Assembly (NCBI GenBank): GCA_028277985.1
Contig: JANQFG010000116.1
Coordinates: forward strand, 1 to 64,000
Origin: a bacterium
GTDB lineage: Bacteria > Desulfobacterota > DSWW01
Direction: 5' to 3'
DNA: 64,000 nucleotides
Made by a program: the position numbers and the translations under genes
Notes under the pieces: model-generated
What the model saw: only the letters and a program-made list of their open reading frames with translations
What the model was told of the DNA's origin: nothing
The model's database searches: none
In this document: positions 16,739 to 25,959 of the stretch, one piece after another
How positions within the stretch are numbered: position 1 is the first letter of the stretch
Layout of the letters: each line of letters opens with the position of its first letter

Positions 16739-18037
16739 ATGGTGAGCATCTTTGCAACAACCGGATGCGAATCCATGATCGCAGGGGTCCAGCAACTCAC
16801 ACATCTTTCGAAGATCGGCCTGGGGATCTACACGAAGAAGAGGGCCTTCTGCGGGCCCCTCTGGGTGCAGATCGGCGTCAGCAACCGGTGCAACTATCGT
16901 TGTGTCATGTGCTGGGATCACCCCACGTTCGTCCCGAAGGACGATCCGTATCCGGATTCCATCACGTCGAAGTACTACAGAAACAACCCGGGGATCGACC
17001 GGTCTTCGAAGGTGATGGATTTTGCGCTGTTCACAAAGACGATAGAGGATCTCCACGCGGTCGGGACCCGACGGGTGGACCTGGTCGGCCGGGGCGAACC
17101 GTTCCTGAACGAAGATCTGATGCAAATGGTGGCGTTCGTCAAGGGCAAAGGGATGTACTGCAGTATCTCGACAAACGGTTCTCTTCTGACCGAACAAGCC
17201 CTCTCTCGTCTTGTCGGAGAGGGGCTGGACCAGCTCATCGTCAGCCTGAACACGGGCCGTCCCGAGACCTACGGAAAGATCCACACCTCGGAAGATGCAA
17301 CCACCTTCTTCCGGATCAAGGAGGCACTCGTCGGGCTGAACCAGTTGAAGGTTGGAAAGGAGTCCGCCGGACCGATTGTGACCTTGTCCTTCGTCCTGTG
17401 CAAATCGAATTTCCGAGAGGTCGGTGAGATGGTGGGTCTCGCCCAGGAAGTGGGGGCGAAGCAGGCCATCTTCAAGCATGCAGTCTTGTATGACGGAATC
17501 AGCTTTCTCGGGCTGACGGAGGAAGAAAAAGGTGAGCTGGATCGAGCGTTGATCGAGGCGGAGCAGGCGGCCGCCCGGAGCGGTCTGGAAATGAAGCTGG
17601 ATCCGCCCATCGGGAGCTTTCTCCCCGGGTCTGTCGGACCCCCTTCTCCGATGGAGGTTTACGGCAAGATTCCTTGCACGATCGGATGGCTCTTTGCCCT
17701 CATTACCGCGGACGGCACGGTCCTGCCGTGCTGCCACTGTTTCTCCGCAATGGGCAATGTGGAGGAGGAATCCTTCGCCAGGATCTGGCGGTCCGAACCC
17801 TACGAGCGGTTCCGGGACAATGCGATCCTTCTGCCGAATTCCGGGAAGCCCGTGCCCACGTGCAGGTGTGACGTGTGCACCTTTACGAAATTCAACCTTT
17901 CCGTGCACAATCACTTGCACCCGTTCCGAAGGAAGGTGTTCTATCCGGGACAGAGGGAATACAATCCGGCTCAACTGTTGTCTTCCCTCGTCTTGAAGAG
18001 GACCGCACGTGGACCGAAGAGGGGGCGCCCTCGATGA
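16739..18037 (+). CDS. radical SAM protein with SPASM-type C-terminus
   Basis: This 432-residue protein, the longest SPASM-type member here, has its iron-sulfur motif at C51-x3-C55-x2-C58 (VSNRCNYRCVMC). GRGEPFLNEDLM, ISTNGSLLT and ALITADGTVLPCCHCF follow, with a final cluster GNVEEESFARIW and CRCDVC. The auxiliary-cluster cysteines appear complete. The start used is the ATG at 16739 with an AGGGA element upstream; the ATG at 16775 is possible. Its stop overlaps the next gene, a GT2 glycosyltransferase, by 4 bases (18034-18037), so the two are probably translated together. This supports a role in modifying a sugar residue or glycan intermediate. Confidence 0.86.
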   Translation: MVSIFATTGCESMIAGVQQLTHLSKIGLGIYTKKRAFCGPLWVQIGVSNRCNYRCVMCWDHPTFVPKDDPYPDSITSKYYRNNPGIDRSSKVMDFALFTKTIEDLHAVGTRRVDLVGRGEPFLNEDLMQMVAFVKGKGMYCSISTNGSLLTEQALSRLVGEGLDQLIVSLNTGRPETYGKIHTSEDATTFFRIKEALVGLNQLKVGKESAGPIVTLSFVLCKSNFREVGEMVGLAQEVGAKQAIFKHAVLYDGISFLGLTEEEKGELDRALIEAEQAAARSGLEMKLDPPIGSFLPGSVGPPSPMEVYGKIPCTIGWLFALITADGTVLPCCHCFSAMGNVEEESFARIWRSEPYERFRDNAILLPNSGKPVPTCRCDVCTFTKFNLSVHNHLHPFRRKVFYPGQREYNPAQLLSSLVLKRTARGPKRGRPR

Positions 18038-19005
18038 AAGAGGAAACCCCCGATCTGAGCATTGTCATTCCGACGTGGAACAACAAGTCGGTGCTGGGCC
18101 AATGCCTCGAATCGATTCTCGACTGCCGGCCCGGAATCTCGCTGCAGTTCATCGTTGTGGACAACGGATCCGAAGACCAGACGGCCGAATTCATGCGGCA
18201 AGAGCACCCCCAGGCCCTCACTCTCAGGAATTCGAAGAATCTCGGCTTTTCGCGTGCGTGCAACCAGGGGATCGGCATGGCTGAAGGTCGATACGTCCTG
18301 TTGCTCAACAACGACACCCTGGTGCAACCCGGGACCCTGGAGCGGCTGGTCAAGTTCATGGATGCGCATCCGGATGTGGGGATCGCGGCTCCAAGACTGT
18401 TCTACCCGGATGGAAGTCTCCAGATGTCTGTTTGCCTGGAGTACACGAATCTCAAATACGCCTTCTTCGGCGGGCAACAACTGCCCTTTCCGTTGAGCCG
18501 GGTCATGCGGCCCATGGTGTTGCCCCGGGAGGAGTACGATCGCGACCGGGAAGTGGCGTGGGCAGCGGGAGCTTGCATGATTGTTCGGAAAGAGGCTCTC
18601 GCGAATGTAGGGTTGCTGGACGAGAACATCTTCATGTACTATGAGGACATGGAGTGGTGCTACAGGTTCAGACAAAAGGGATTCAAGGTGTTCTTCGTGG
18701 CGGATACGGGTGTCGTTCACCTGAGGCATCACAGTTCTCGTGAGCATTTGCAGGAAGTCTTCAGGCAGACCTACCTCTCAAAGAAGTACTTCGTTCAGAA
18801 GCACCGTTCGAACGTAACGGCTGCCCTGTATTCCCTTCTTACGCTGGTCGGTTCGTTGATCAAGCTGCCTTTTCATTCGGCTCGACTGCTTCTTCGTGAT
18901 AAACGGGACAGGGCCGACATCCGGTACAGAATCGCATCCCACTGGGAGGTCGTGAAGACGATCCTGTTTCACTCTCCTGGACGCAGGGTCCACCCCGCGG
19001 AGTGA
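18034..19005 (+). CDS. GT2 glycosyltransferase, WbbL/rhamnosyltransferase-like
   Basis: This 323-residue GT-A protein has LSIVIPTWNNKSVL, FIVVDNGSEDQT, LLLNNDTLV as the metal site, and MYYEDMEWCYRFRQKGFKV with the ED acid-base motif. These are characteristic of the COG1216 group that adds rhamnose and related sugars to polyprenyl-linked or lipid-linked glycans. The hydrophobic and basic C-terminus (ALYSLLTLVGSLIKLPF) may act as a membrane anchor. The start at 18034 overlaps the preceding radical-SAM stop (ATGA). A longer frame from 17875 only re-reads the neighbour. A SPASM-type radical-SAM gene follows 19 bases later. Confidence 0.88.
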   Translation: MKEETPDLSIVIPTWNNKSVLGQCLESILDCRPGISLQFIVVDNGSEDQTAEFMRQEHPQALTLRNSKNLGFSRACNQGIGMAEGRYVLLLNNDTLVQPGTLERLVKFMDAHPDVGIAAPRLFYPDGSLQMSVCLEYTNLKYAFFGGQQLPFPLSRVMRPMVLPREEYDRDREVAWAAGACMIVRKEALANVGLLDENIFMYYEDMEWCYRFRQKGFKVFFVADTGVVHLRHHSSREHLQEVFRQTYLSKKYFVQKHRSNVTAALYSLLTLVGSLIKLPFHSARLLLRDKRDRADIRYRIASHWEVVKTILFHSPGRRVHPAE

Positions 19006-19024
19006 GAGGCGTGGAGTCGAGGCT

Positions 19025-20131
19025 GTGAGAATAGGAAGAAGAGTCTCGAAAGTCCGTAGCCAGGCCGCCCTCGTAAGGTTCCTTTTCCAGACAAGATACG
19101 CTGCAAAACGGCTGACGAATCTGGCGATGAATGAATCGGAATTCCGCTCCGGAAAAATCGCCTTGAAAAGCCTGCCTTCTTTTCTGTTTTTGGATGTCGC
19201 CTGCGTGTGCACACTCAAGTGCCCCTTGTGCTACCTTGGACAGGGCCTGGAGGGGCGGTCCAGGGGCAAGATGAGTATGGATACGTTCTGCAGGGCGATC
19301 GATGAGTTCCGGGATCATGGAATCGTGGCCCATCTGTACATCCGGGGCGAACCCCTGATGAACAAACAGCTCCCGGAGATGATCGAATACGCGAACAGAG
19401 CCCACCTGATGACGGTGATCAGCACTCACCTCAACCTGCTGGACAAGGGGATGGCCGAGGCCCTTATAGACAGCGGCTTGAAGAAACTGGTTGTTTCCCT
19501 GGACGGTGCCACGGAGGAGACCTATTCTACGTACCGGGTGGGTGGCAACTGGGATGATGTCCTGAGAAACATAGAAGTCTTGAACGAAATGAAACGCCGG
19601 AAGAAAGCCCGCTTTCCGAAGATCGTGCTCCAGTTTCTCGTATTCAAGTTCAATCTCCATGAGGTGGGTCCCATAAAGCGGCTGGCTGATTCCCTGGGTG
19701 TCGAACTCAGCCTGCAGCAGGGATGCCTGGGAGGCCCCCTGTACGAACCCTATACGGGAGAGCATTCGCCGGAACTGATCGATCGTTGGATCGTACCGCC
19801 CGACGTTCTTCAGGATGCCCTTTCGTCAACCGGTAGCCGGCCGGGGGTTTTGTTCGATTATCATCGAAAGGATGAGACCTTGTGCGATGAGAGGTGCTTC
19901 TTCTTGTGGAAGACGGCCTACATCAACTGGGATGGAAACGTCTCTCCCTGCTGTTTCGTGTACCAGCAGGATCGAGACTTCGGCAATATTCATCATGAAC
20001 CTTTTCGGAATATCTGGAACAACCCGAAGTTCAGGCATGCCCGTTCCCTGTTTCTCGAGGCTTCTACCGGGCGAGAAGGCAGGGAGACTGCGGTCTGTGA
20101 TGCCTGTCGCATGTACAGGAAACCATCCTAA
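19025..20131 (+). CDS. radical SAM protein with SPASM-type C-terminus
   Basis: This 368-residue protein starts at a GTG (19025). The motif is C62-x3-C66-x2-C69 in CVCTLKCPLC, with one more cysteine (C60) just before it. IRGEPLMNKQLP, VVSLDGATEETYSTYR and INWDGNVSPCCFV are present, and the chain ends CDACRMYRKPS. The pattern fits the SPASM group with auxiliary iron-sulfur clusters. The gene lies between a GT2 and a GT4 glycosyltransferase gene with short spacers (19 and 50 bases), so it is very likely part of the glycan pathway. The substrate is unknown. Confidence 0.85.
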   Translation: MRIGRRVSKVRSQAALVRFLFQTRYAAKRLTNLAMNESEFRSGKIALKSLPSFLFLDVACVCTLKCPLCYLGQGLEGRSRGKMSMDTFCRAIDEFRDHGIVAHLYIRGEPLMNKQLPEMIEYANRAHLMTVISTHLNLLDKGMAEALIDSGLKKLVVSLDGATEETYSTYRVGGNWDDVLRNIEVLNEMKRRKKARFPKIVLQFLVFKFNLHEVGPIKRLADSLGVELSLQQGCLGGPLYEPYTGEHSPELIDRWIVPPDVLQDALSSTGSRPGVLFDYHRKDETLCDERCFFLWKTAYINWDGNVSPCCFVYQQDRDFGNIHHEPFRNIWNNPKFRHARSLFLEASTGREGRETAVCDACRMYRKPS

Positions 20132-20181
20132 GGGAAGGATGGCCGAGTTCCGCAACGTTCAAACGATTCTTTGAAGATTCC

Positions 20182-21426
20182 ATGAAAATCTTGATCCTAT
20201 CTCCCTCATTTCCCTTTCCCCATTCCGGGACGCAGGTGAGGGTGTTCAACATCATCCGCAACCTCGCCCGGAACCACGAGATCACCCTGGTTTCATTGAT
20301 TGCCGAGAGCGAATTGGTGCACGTTCCGGTCCTTGAGCCTTTCTGCAAAAGGATCGAGTTGATCAGCAAGCCGCGCCTTCAAGGTTGGCAGAGATTGCGA
20401 TCCCTATTCACGGAGAAGGGAAAGCTCAGGAACCAGGTGCGGAGACTGGCCCGGGTTGCGAGGGGAATACCGGTGGACCTTGCCGGCAAGTACCTGGAGG
20501 AGTACCAGGAGAAGGTCGATTCTTTGCTGCGGGACAACGCCTATGATATCATCCAGCTGGAAACGCTCTTCATGGAGCCGTACGTCAACCGAGGTATGCT
20601 CCAGGGGACCGGGACGAAGACGATCCTCGTTGAAATCGATATAGCTTCTGTACGGGTCTACCGCGAGTATGCACGGGCGCGGGGCCCTAGAAGACTTCTC
20701 AAGGGCCTCCAGTACAGAATGCTCAGGCGTTACGAGGAAGATGCCTGGCAGAGGGTAGACCGAGTCGTCGCCGTGTCCGAGACAGACAGGAAGAGGATCC
20801 TGGACTGCGATCCTTCCTTGCCGGTGTGGGTGGTTCCGAATCCCGTGGACACGGAATTCTATCGTCCGCCTGCCGGCAGAGACACGGGCAAAGACATGTT
20901 GTTCCTCGGCGGTCTCGATTTCGAGGCGAATCATGACGGACTCCTGTTCTTCTTACAGGAGATCTTCCCCCTGCTCCTCGAGATGGCTCCCGAAGCGCGC
21001 CTCACAGTGGTCGGACGGTGTTCGACGAGCCAGAGAGAGGCCATCGAGGGCCATGCCCGCGTGAAGATCGTAGGTTACGCTGAGGATATCCGCCCCTTCT
21101 TGAACAAAGCCGATGTCTTCATCGTGCCGTTGCGAATCGGCGGCGGCACGCGAGTGAAGATCCTCACCTCGATGGCCGCCGGCGTGCCGGTGGTTTCAAC
21201 GACCCTGGGATGTGAGGGGATCGAAGTGACGCCGGAGGAGGAGATTCTCCTGGCGGACCGGCCGGAGGATTTTGCGAGGCAGGTTCTGAGACTTTTCGAA
21301 GACGGGAGACTCCATGAAACCCTTCGGTCGTCGGGAAGAAGCCTGGTGGAAAGGGCTTACGCCTGGGAGGCCCTGGATCTCGAACCGGTCCTCCACGGAA
21401 TCAGCGAACAGGAAGACCCGGCATGA
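20182..21426 (+). CDS. GT4 glycosyltransferase
   Basis: This is a 414-residue GT-B fold enzyme. The N-terminal half has SFPFPHSGTQVRVFNI, the glycine-rich acceptor-side loop. The C-terminal half has VPNPVDTEFY, LFLGGLDFEANHDG, VVGRCS and PLRIGGGTRVKILTSMAAGVPV, the donor-nucleotide binding region typical of the GT4 group that reads GGGTR-K. It probably transfers a hexose or deoxyhexose from a nucleotide sugar to the growing glycan in the cytoplasm. The stop overlaps the start of the next radical-SAM gene by 4 bases (21423-21426), which suggests tight coupling between sugar addition and radical modification. Confidence 0.88.
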   Translation: MKILILSPSFPFPHSGTQVRVFNIIRNLARNHEITLVSLIAESELVHVPVLEPFCKRIELISKPRLQGWQRLRSLFTEKGKLRNQVRRLARVARGIPVDLAGKYLEEYQEKVDSLLRDNAYDIIQLETLFMEPYVNRGMLQGTGTKTILVEIDIASVRVYREYARARGPRRLLKGLQYRMLRRYEEDAWQRVDRVVAVSETDRKRILDCDPSLPVWVVPNPVDTEFYRPPAGRDTGKDMLFLGGLDFEANHDGLLFFLQEIFPLLLEMAPEARLTVVGRCSTSQREAIEGHARVKIVGYAEDIRPFLNKADVFIVPLRIGGGTRVKILTSMAAGVPVVSTTLGCEGIEVTPEEEILLADRPEDFARQVLRLFEDGRLHETLRSSGRSLVERAYAWEALDLEPVLHGISEQEDPA

Positions 21427-22799
21427 GAGTGGAATTCGTCTATCCAGCGATCGCTGGGTGGGGATTTGACTGCTACGGGAGGACCATCGAGACCTCCTGG
21501 GTAAGCCACGGATTGGCCGTGTTGAGTGCCTGCGTGAAGGCCGAAGGGCACACGGTCGGCTTGCTGGATCTTAGGCGCCTAAAGGGCTGGAAGGAATTCG
21601 AGGACGAGATGCGGGGCAGGCGTCCCGATCTCGTGGGGGTGTACATCTCGAGCGTCGACTTCAACCCGGCCCTGGAGGCGATCGAGCGCACCCGGGCGCT
21701 GCTTCCGCAGGTCAGGATCGTTGTCGGAGGTCCACATCCCTCGCTGGTTATAGAAGAATTCCTGGAAAACGCGAATATCGACAGCATCTTCATCGGTGAG
21801 GGGGAGATCAGCTTCCCTCGTTTCCTGGAAGAGGTTCCGAAGGGAAGGAACGGCAAGCCGCATGTGGTCCAGGGAGAGAAGCCGGACCTGGACAGGGTGC
21901 CCTTCATTGACAGAACGCTCTTCGGGCCCTTTGAGAAATCCCCCGCCCCTGAGTTCCTGCCTGAACCCTTCATGTCGACCATCGCCGGGAGAGGCTGTTT
22001 CTTCAAGTGCAAGTTCTGTCAGCCCGCCGAGGCGAAGATATTCGGAAAGAAGGTGAGAAGGCGGAGCGTGGAGAACGTGGTGGAGGAGCTTCGCAACCTG
22101 CGGAGAGACTACGGGATGAGGAGCTTCATCCTCCATGACGATTGTCTCACAGAGGATAGACGCTGGGTCAGGGACTTCTGCGAGAAGATGCGAAGCGAGG
22201 ACGGTGACCTGCGTTTCATGTGTCAGACCAGGAGCGATCTGGTCTGCAGAAACCCGGATCTTGTCGGGGAGATGGCGGATGCGGGGCTCAGGCTTCTGAT
22301 CATCGGCTTTGAGAGCGGGAGTCAGCGGGTTCTTGATTTTCTTGGGAAGGGCACAACCGTGGAGCAGAATTTTCAGGCCGCCGAGATCTGCAGAGAGCAC
22401 GGGGTAGGGATCTGGGGCAACTACATGCTGGGGATACCCACCGAAACAAAGGAAGAAGTGAAGAAGACCGTCGACATGATGAGGCGGATCAAACCGGACA
22501 TCTATGGGCCATCGTTCTTCACACCCCACGTGGGCAGCCGGCTCTACGAATACTGTGTCGAGCAGGGTCTCTGGTCGCCGGACTCTCACGACGACTTTCG
22601 GAGGAATGCACCGGCTCCGAAGCTGAAAGGCATGGATTACGAGTTTCTCTTCAAGGCTTTGGAACTATCCAGAAACCGACCCTGGATCGAACGGACCGTG
22701 AAATGGCTGGTACGAAGGACACTCGGGACACGAAACCTGATGACCACCTACCAGCGGCTTGGCAGGATTGCCAGATGGATGCGTTTGAGACATGACTGA
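21423..22799 (+). CDS. B12-binding radical SAM protein
   Basis: This is a 458-residue protein with VEFVYPAIAGWGFDCYG at the N-terminus, VVGGPHPSLVIEEF at about residue 100 and IGEGEISFPRF at about 124. The iron-sulfur motif is C192-x3-C196-x2-C199, in a variant context (AGRGCFFKCKFCQP). The following KIFGKKVRRRSVENVVEEL resembles the equivalent region of the proteins at 25956 and 30700. It overlaps the preceding GT4 gene by 4 bases. A class I methyltransferase gene and a SPASM-type radical-SAM gene follow, so this stretch could carry out several successive modifications of one sugar. The C-terminus is basic (RTVKWLVRRTLG, RIARWMRLRHD). Confidence 0.89.
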   Translation: MRVEFVYPAIAGWGFDCYGRTIETSWVSHGLAVLSACVKAEGHTVGLLDLRRLKGWKEFEDEMRGRRPDLVGVYISSVDFNPALEAIERTRALLPQVRIVVGGPHPSLVIEEFLENANIDSIFIGEGEISFPRFLEEVPKGRNGKPHVVQGEKPDLDRVPFIDRTLFGPFEKSPAPEFLPEPFMSTIAGRGCFFKCKFCQPAEAKIFGKKVRRRSVENVVEELRNLRRDYGMRSFILHDDCLTEDRRWVRDFCEKMRSEDGDLRFMCQTRSDLVCRNPDLVGEMADAGLRLLIIGFESGSQRVLDFLGKGTTVEQNFQAAEICREHGVGIWGNYMLGIPTETKEEVKKTVDMMRRIKPDIYGPSFFTPHVGSRLYEYCVEQGLWSPDSHDDFRRNAPAPKLKGMDYEFLFKALELSRNRPWIERTVKWLVRRTLGTRNLMTTYQRLGRIARWMRLRHD

Positions 22800-22853
22800 A
22801 GGAACGAGCCCGGACCGGAAAGGGGCGACGGAAGGATAGGGAGTCGGTTGGTC

Positions 22854-23645
22854 ATGGAAGCGCGACCTTACCATGCACACACGGAATGCGACACGAGGTA
22901 TGCACGAATCAAATGCCTCGATTTCATCATCGATGCGGTTCGTGAACTCGAAGCGGAACGGCTGAGAAAGCTCCGGATCCTGGAAATCGGTTGCGGCAAC
23001 GGGAACATCTCTCATCCCCTCGCCAGCCTGGGACATACGGTTTTCTCCACGGATGTAGACTTCACTTCCGTGAAGACTGCCAAAGGAAGGAACACGTTCC
23101 CGAACGCCAGGTTTTTCGTCTCCGATGGCGAGACTCTGGCCGGAAAGGGACGATTCGACGTTGTGCTCGCCTCCGAAGTGCTCGAACACGTTCGGATCCC
23201 GGAGAGACTCGTGTCCGTGTGCAAAGAGCTGATCGATCCCGATGGGATCCTGATCCTTACCGTGCCGAACGGGTATGGGCCGTGTGAACTGGCCATCTCC
23301 GGGCTGAGTGTGGGGGGGAAGGTCCTCAAAGCGATGGGGCTTCACAGGCTGCTTGCCTCCATCAAGGAGAACTTCTTCGCAGGGGCAAAACAGGAAAGCT
23401 ACATCTCCTCCAATCCGGAATCGTACCACGTACAGCGTTTCACCCTGAAGAAGATTCGAGGGCTCCTCTCTGCCGGTCACTTCCGGATCGAGACCCTCGG
23501 CCACTCCGACTTCCTGACGCCGGTCGTGGAACTGGCCTGGCGTTTCAAGCTGCCCGACTCGGTTCACTTCGCGGATTGGTGGTTGGCGGACCGTCTGCCT
23601 CACTCCATGGTCAGCGGCTGGTATTTTCTCTGTAGAGTCGACTGA
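22854..23645 (+). CDS. class I SAM-dependent methyltransferase
   Basis: This 263-residue protein has ILEIGCGNGNISHPLASLG as motif I, VFSTDVDFTSV as motif II and FDVVLASEVLEHVRIP, and PDGILILTVPNGYGP marks the end of the core. It is in the ubiquinone/menaquinone-type methyltransferase superfamily, but the neighbourhood suggests a sugar or glycolipid substrate. The ATG at 22854 was chosen over a TTG two codons earlier; GGGAG lies about ten bases upstream. The gene lies between two radical-SAM genes of different types on the same strand. Confidence 0.82.
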   Translation: MEARPYHAHTECDTRYARIKCLDFIIDAVRELEAERLRKLRILEIGCGNGNISHPLASLGHTVFSTDVDFTSVKTAKGRNTFPNARFFVSDGETLAGKGRFDVVLASEVLEHVRIPERLVSVCKELIDPDGILILTVPNGYGPCELAISGLSVGGKVLKAMGLHRLLASIKENFFAGAKQESYISSNPESYHVQRFTLKKIRGLLSAGHFRIETLGHSDFLTPVVELAWRFKLPDSVHFADWWLADRLPHSMVSGWYFLCRVD

Positions 23646-23665
23646 AGAACGAAGGAATTGCCTGG

Positions 23666-24787
23666 ATGCCCTTGCCTTACTTGACGTGGATGCCTGCGAG
23701 CTACAACAACAATCTCGCCTTCGCAGGCGCCCGACACGCCTGGAACGCTCTTCTGAATCTCTGGGAGAGGAGGCAGAACAGGGCCGTGTTGCGATCCCGC
23801 CCTCTTGTGATCCAGGTGGAGGTAACCAAACGCTGCAATATTCATTGTTTCATGTGCCTGCGAGAGGACATCCCGAAGGAGGACATGCTTCCGGAGGTCT
23901 TGGCGGAGGTGCTTCCGCTCTCGAAGCATACGAGGGAAATGCAGCTATACGGATACGGAGAACCGTTGATCGCAAAGCCCTTCTATGCTCTGCTCGGGCG
24001 ACTGGAATGTGCGAACATTCGCTTCACCACGAATGGTGTAGCCCTGAAGCCCGGCGTCCTCCACAGGCTGTTGACCGAAGCGAGAAGGCCTGTTTCGCAC
24101 ATAAGCTTCTCCATCGACGCGGCCACGGCCTCGACGTACGAGGAGATTCGGCAGGGTTCCGATTTCGGGCGGGTTCTGAACAACCTTGCATACGTGGACG
24201 AGTATAGAAGGATGCACGGCCTGCGGTTCCCGATGACCGAAATCGCGTTCGTCGCCATGAAGAGAAACATCCGGGAACTCAAGGATGTGGTTCGCCTGGC
24301 AAGCCGGTCGGGCGTGTCGAGCGTTCACGTTGCCCACGTTGTTGTATGGGATGAGCGCAACCGGGAGGAGTCTCTTCTTTATCACCCGGAGGAAACCCAA
24401 CGCTGCTTCGCAGAAGCGGAAGAAGCCGCTTCTGCCTTGAATGTGCGTCTGGATCTTCCGGCACGGATATCTCTGAACGGGAAGGGAGAGCCTCCGGACC
24501 CTACGCGGGGGGCGCCGAAATGTTATATGCCGTGGAGACATCCGGTGATCAAATTCAATGGGGATGTGCAGCCTTGTTGTGCTGCACCTGATGATGTGAT
24601 GGGCAATGTTCTGGAGGATACGTTCGAGGCGATCTGGAATGGCTCTCGATTCGGCCGGTTTCGTATGCGCGTCAACTCGACACGACCGCCCGAGGTGTGC
24701 AAGAGCTGCGATATCCGATTCCGCGATTCTCCTTCAGGCGATCGGATCGAAGAGGTCTACATCCGTCCTCCACCAGCGAACCGGTAG
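23666..24787 (+). CDS. radical SAM protein with SPASM-type C-terminus
   Basis: This 373-residue protein has its iron-sulfur motif at C57-x3-C61-x2-C64 (TKRCNIHCFMC), then YGYGEPLIAKPF, FTTNGVALKPG and FSIDAATASTYEEIR. The C-terminal cysteine set includes KCYMPWRHP, GDVQPCCAAPD and VCKSCDIRFRD. A GAAGGA ribosome binding site lies nine bases before the ATG. The gene follows the methyltransferase by 20 bases and precedes a GT4 gene by 32 bases. Its role in modifying the glycan is inferred from these neighbours. Confidence 0.86.
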   Translation: MPLPYLTWMPASYNNNLAFAGARHAWNALLNLWERRQNRAVLRSRPLVIQVEVTKRCNIHCFMCLREDIPKEDMLPEVLAEVLPLSKHTREMQLYGYGEPLIAKPFYALLGRLECANIRFTTNGVALKPGVLHRLLTEARRPVSHISFSIDAATASTYEEIRQGSDFGRVLNNLAYVDEYRRMHGLRFPMTEIAFVAMKRNIRELKDVVRLASRSGVSSVHVAHVVVWDERNREESLLYHPEETQRCFAEAEEAASALNVRLDLPARISLNGKGEPPDPTRGAPKCYMPWRHPVIKFNGDVQPCCAAPDDVMGNVLEDTFEAIWNGSRFGRFRMRVNSTRPPEVCKSCDIRFRDSPSGDRIEEVYIRPPPANR

Positions 24788-24819
24788 TGTTCCGGTTCTT
24801 TGAAACGCCTGAGTACGCT

Positions 24820-25959
24820 ATGAAGATCGGTATAGACGGCCGCTTCTTGGGACCCAGACCCTCCGGGAACGGGGTGGTTTCTGAGATGTTGATCGACCAC
24901 CTGGCCCTCGAGAAGACGGACCATCAATTCGTGGTCTATGGGACGAATGATTTCGACTTTGCGCCGCGGAAGAACCTGCGTCTGAAGAGGATGCATTTCT
25001 TCCACAGGAACCCGTATCTCAGGTTCCTTTTCACTTTCTCCTCGGAGCTCAGACGGAACCCGGTCGACGTCTTTCATGCCCTGTACACGGTTCCCCACAA
25101 CATTCGTTCCAAGGTCGTACTGTCTTTGATCGAATTCAACTGGATCACCGAGCCGGGACTCTTTCCCGCCAATCCCCTGATCCGGTTTCAGCTGGGCCTC
25201 ATGACCCGATATGGAGTGCGCAGGGCGGACCGGATCATCGTCCCGACCGATCACGTACGACAAAGGCTTCTTGCAACCTTTTCCATCCCTGAAGAGAAGG
25301 TGGAAGTCGTCCCCCTGGGCGTGAACGACTGTTTCTCGGAGCGCCTGCCCGGGCATGAGATCGATCGGATACTGAAGAAGCATTCCATCACCCCGCCGTA
25401 CCTGCTGTTTGTCGGAAACCTCCATCCGCGAAAGAATGTGGAGCGGTTGATTCAGTGTTACGATATCATTCGGGAACAAGAGGGATCTCCGTGCCAGCTG
25501 GTTCTGGTTGGAGAAAAGCACTGGAAACATGAAAGTATCGTCGGCAGGATGCAGTCGTCTCCGTATCAAGAGGATATCCGCTTGACCGGATACGTTCCTC
25601 TCGAGGATCTGTGCGCACTCTATCAGGGGGCCCACCTCTTCGTGTTTCCTTCCTTGGAGGAAGGCTTCGGCCTGCCGCCTCTGGAAGCGATGGCATCCCA
25701 TACACCCGTCGTAGTATCCAATGCTTCATCCGTACCCGATGTTGTTGGGGATGCGGCCCTCCTGTTCGACCCCTTCGATGTGACGGACATGAGAAGAGCC
25801 ATTCAGGAGGCAATTCATAATGACTCTCTGCGTTCCCGGCTCGTGGAAACGGGTGAAGGGTGGGTGAAGAACTTCTCGTGGGCCGGCGCCGCACGAAAGA
25901 CGTGCGAGATCTACGAAGAAGTGAGCGGACTTCCGAAGTCGTCCGGGGGTGAACCGTGA
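24820..25959 (+). CDS. GT4 glycosyltransferase
   Basis: This is a 379-residue GT-B protein. It opens with KIGIDGRFLGPRPSGNGVVS, has FHALYTVPHN in the acceptor domain, and then RIIVPTDHVRQRL and VEVVPLGVND. The donor domain has LFVGNLHPRKNVERL and SLEEGFGLPPLEAMASHTPV; the E-x7-E-like GFGLPPLE motif is typical of mannosyl- and glucosyl-transferases of this type. It resembles the protein at 46595-47737. The ATG at 24820 begins the conserved part; upstream codons overlap the preceding gene. The stop overlaps the next radical-SAM start (GTGA, 25956-25959). Confidence 0.88.
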   Translation: MKIGIDGRFLGPRPSGNGVVSEMLIDHLALEKTDHQFVVYGTNDFDFAPRKNLRLKRMHFFHRNPYLRFLFTFSSELRRNPVDVFHALYTVPHNIRSKVVLSLIEFNWITEPGLFPANPLIRFQLGLMTRYGVRRADRIIVPTDHVRQRLLATFSIPEEKVEVVPLGVNDCFSERLPGHEIDRILKKHSITPPYLLFVGNLHPRKNVERLIQCYDIIREQEGSPCQLVLVGEKHWKHESIVGRMQSSPYQEDIRLTGYVPLEDLCALYQGAHLFVFPSLEEGFGLPPLEAMASHTPVVVSNASSVPDVVGDAALLFDPFDVTDMRRAIQEAIHNDSLRSRLVETGEGWVKNFSWAGAARKTCEIYEEVSGLPKSSGGEP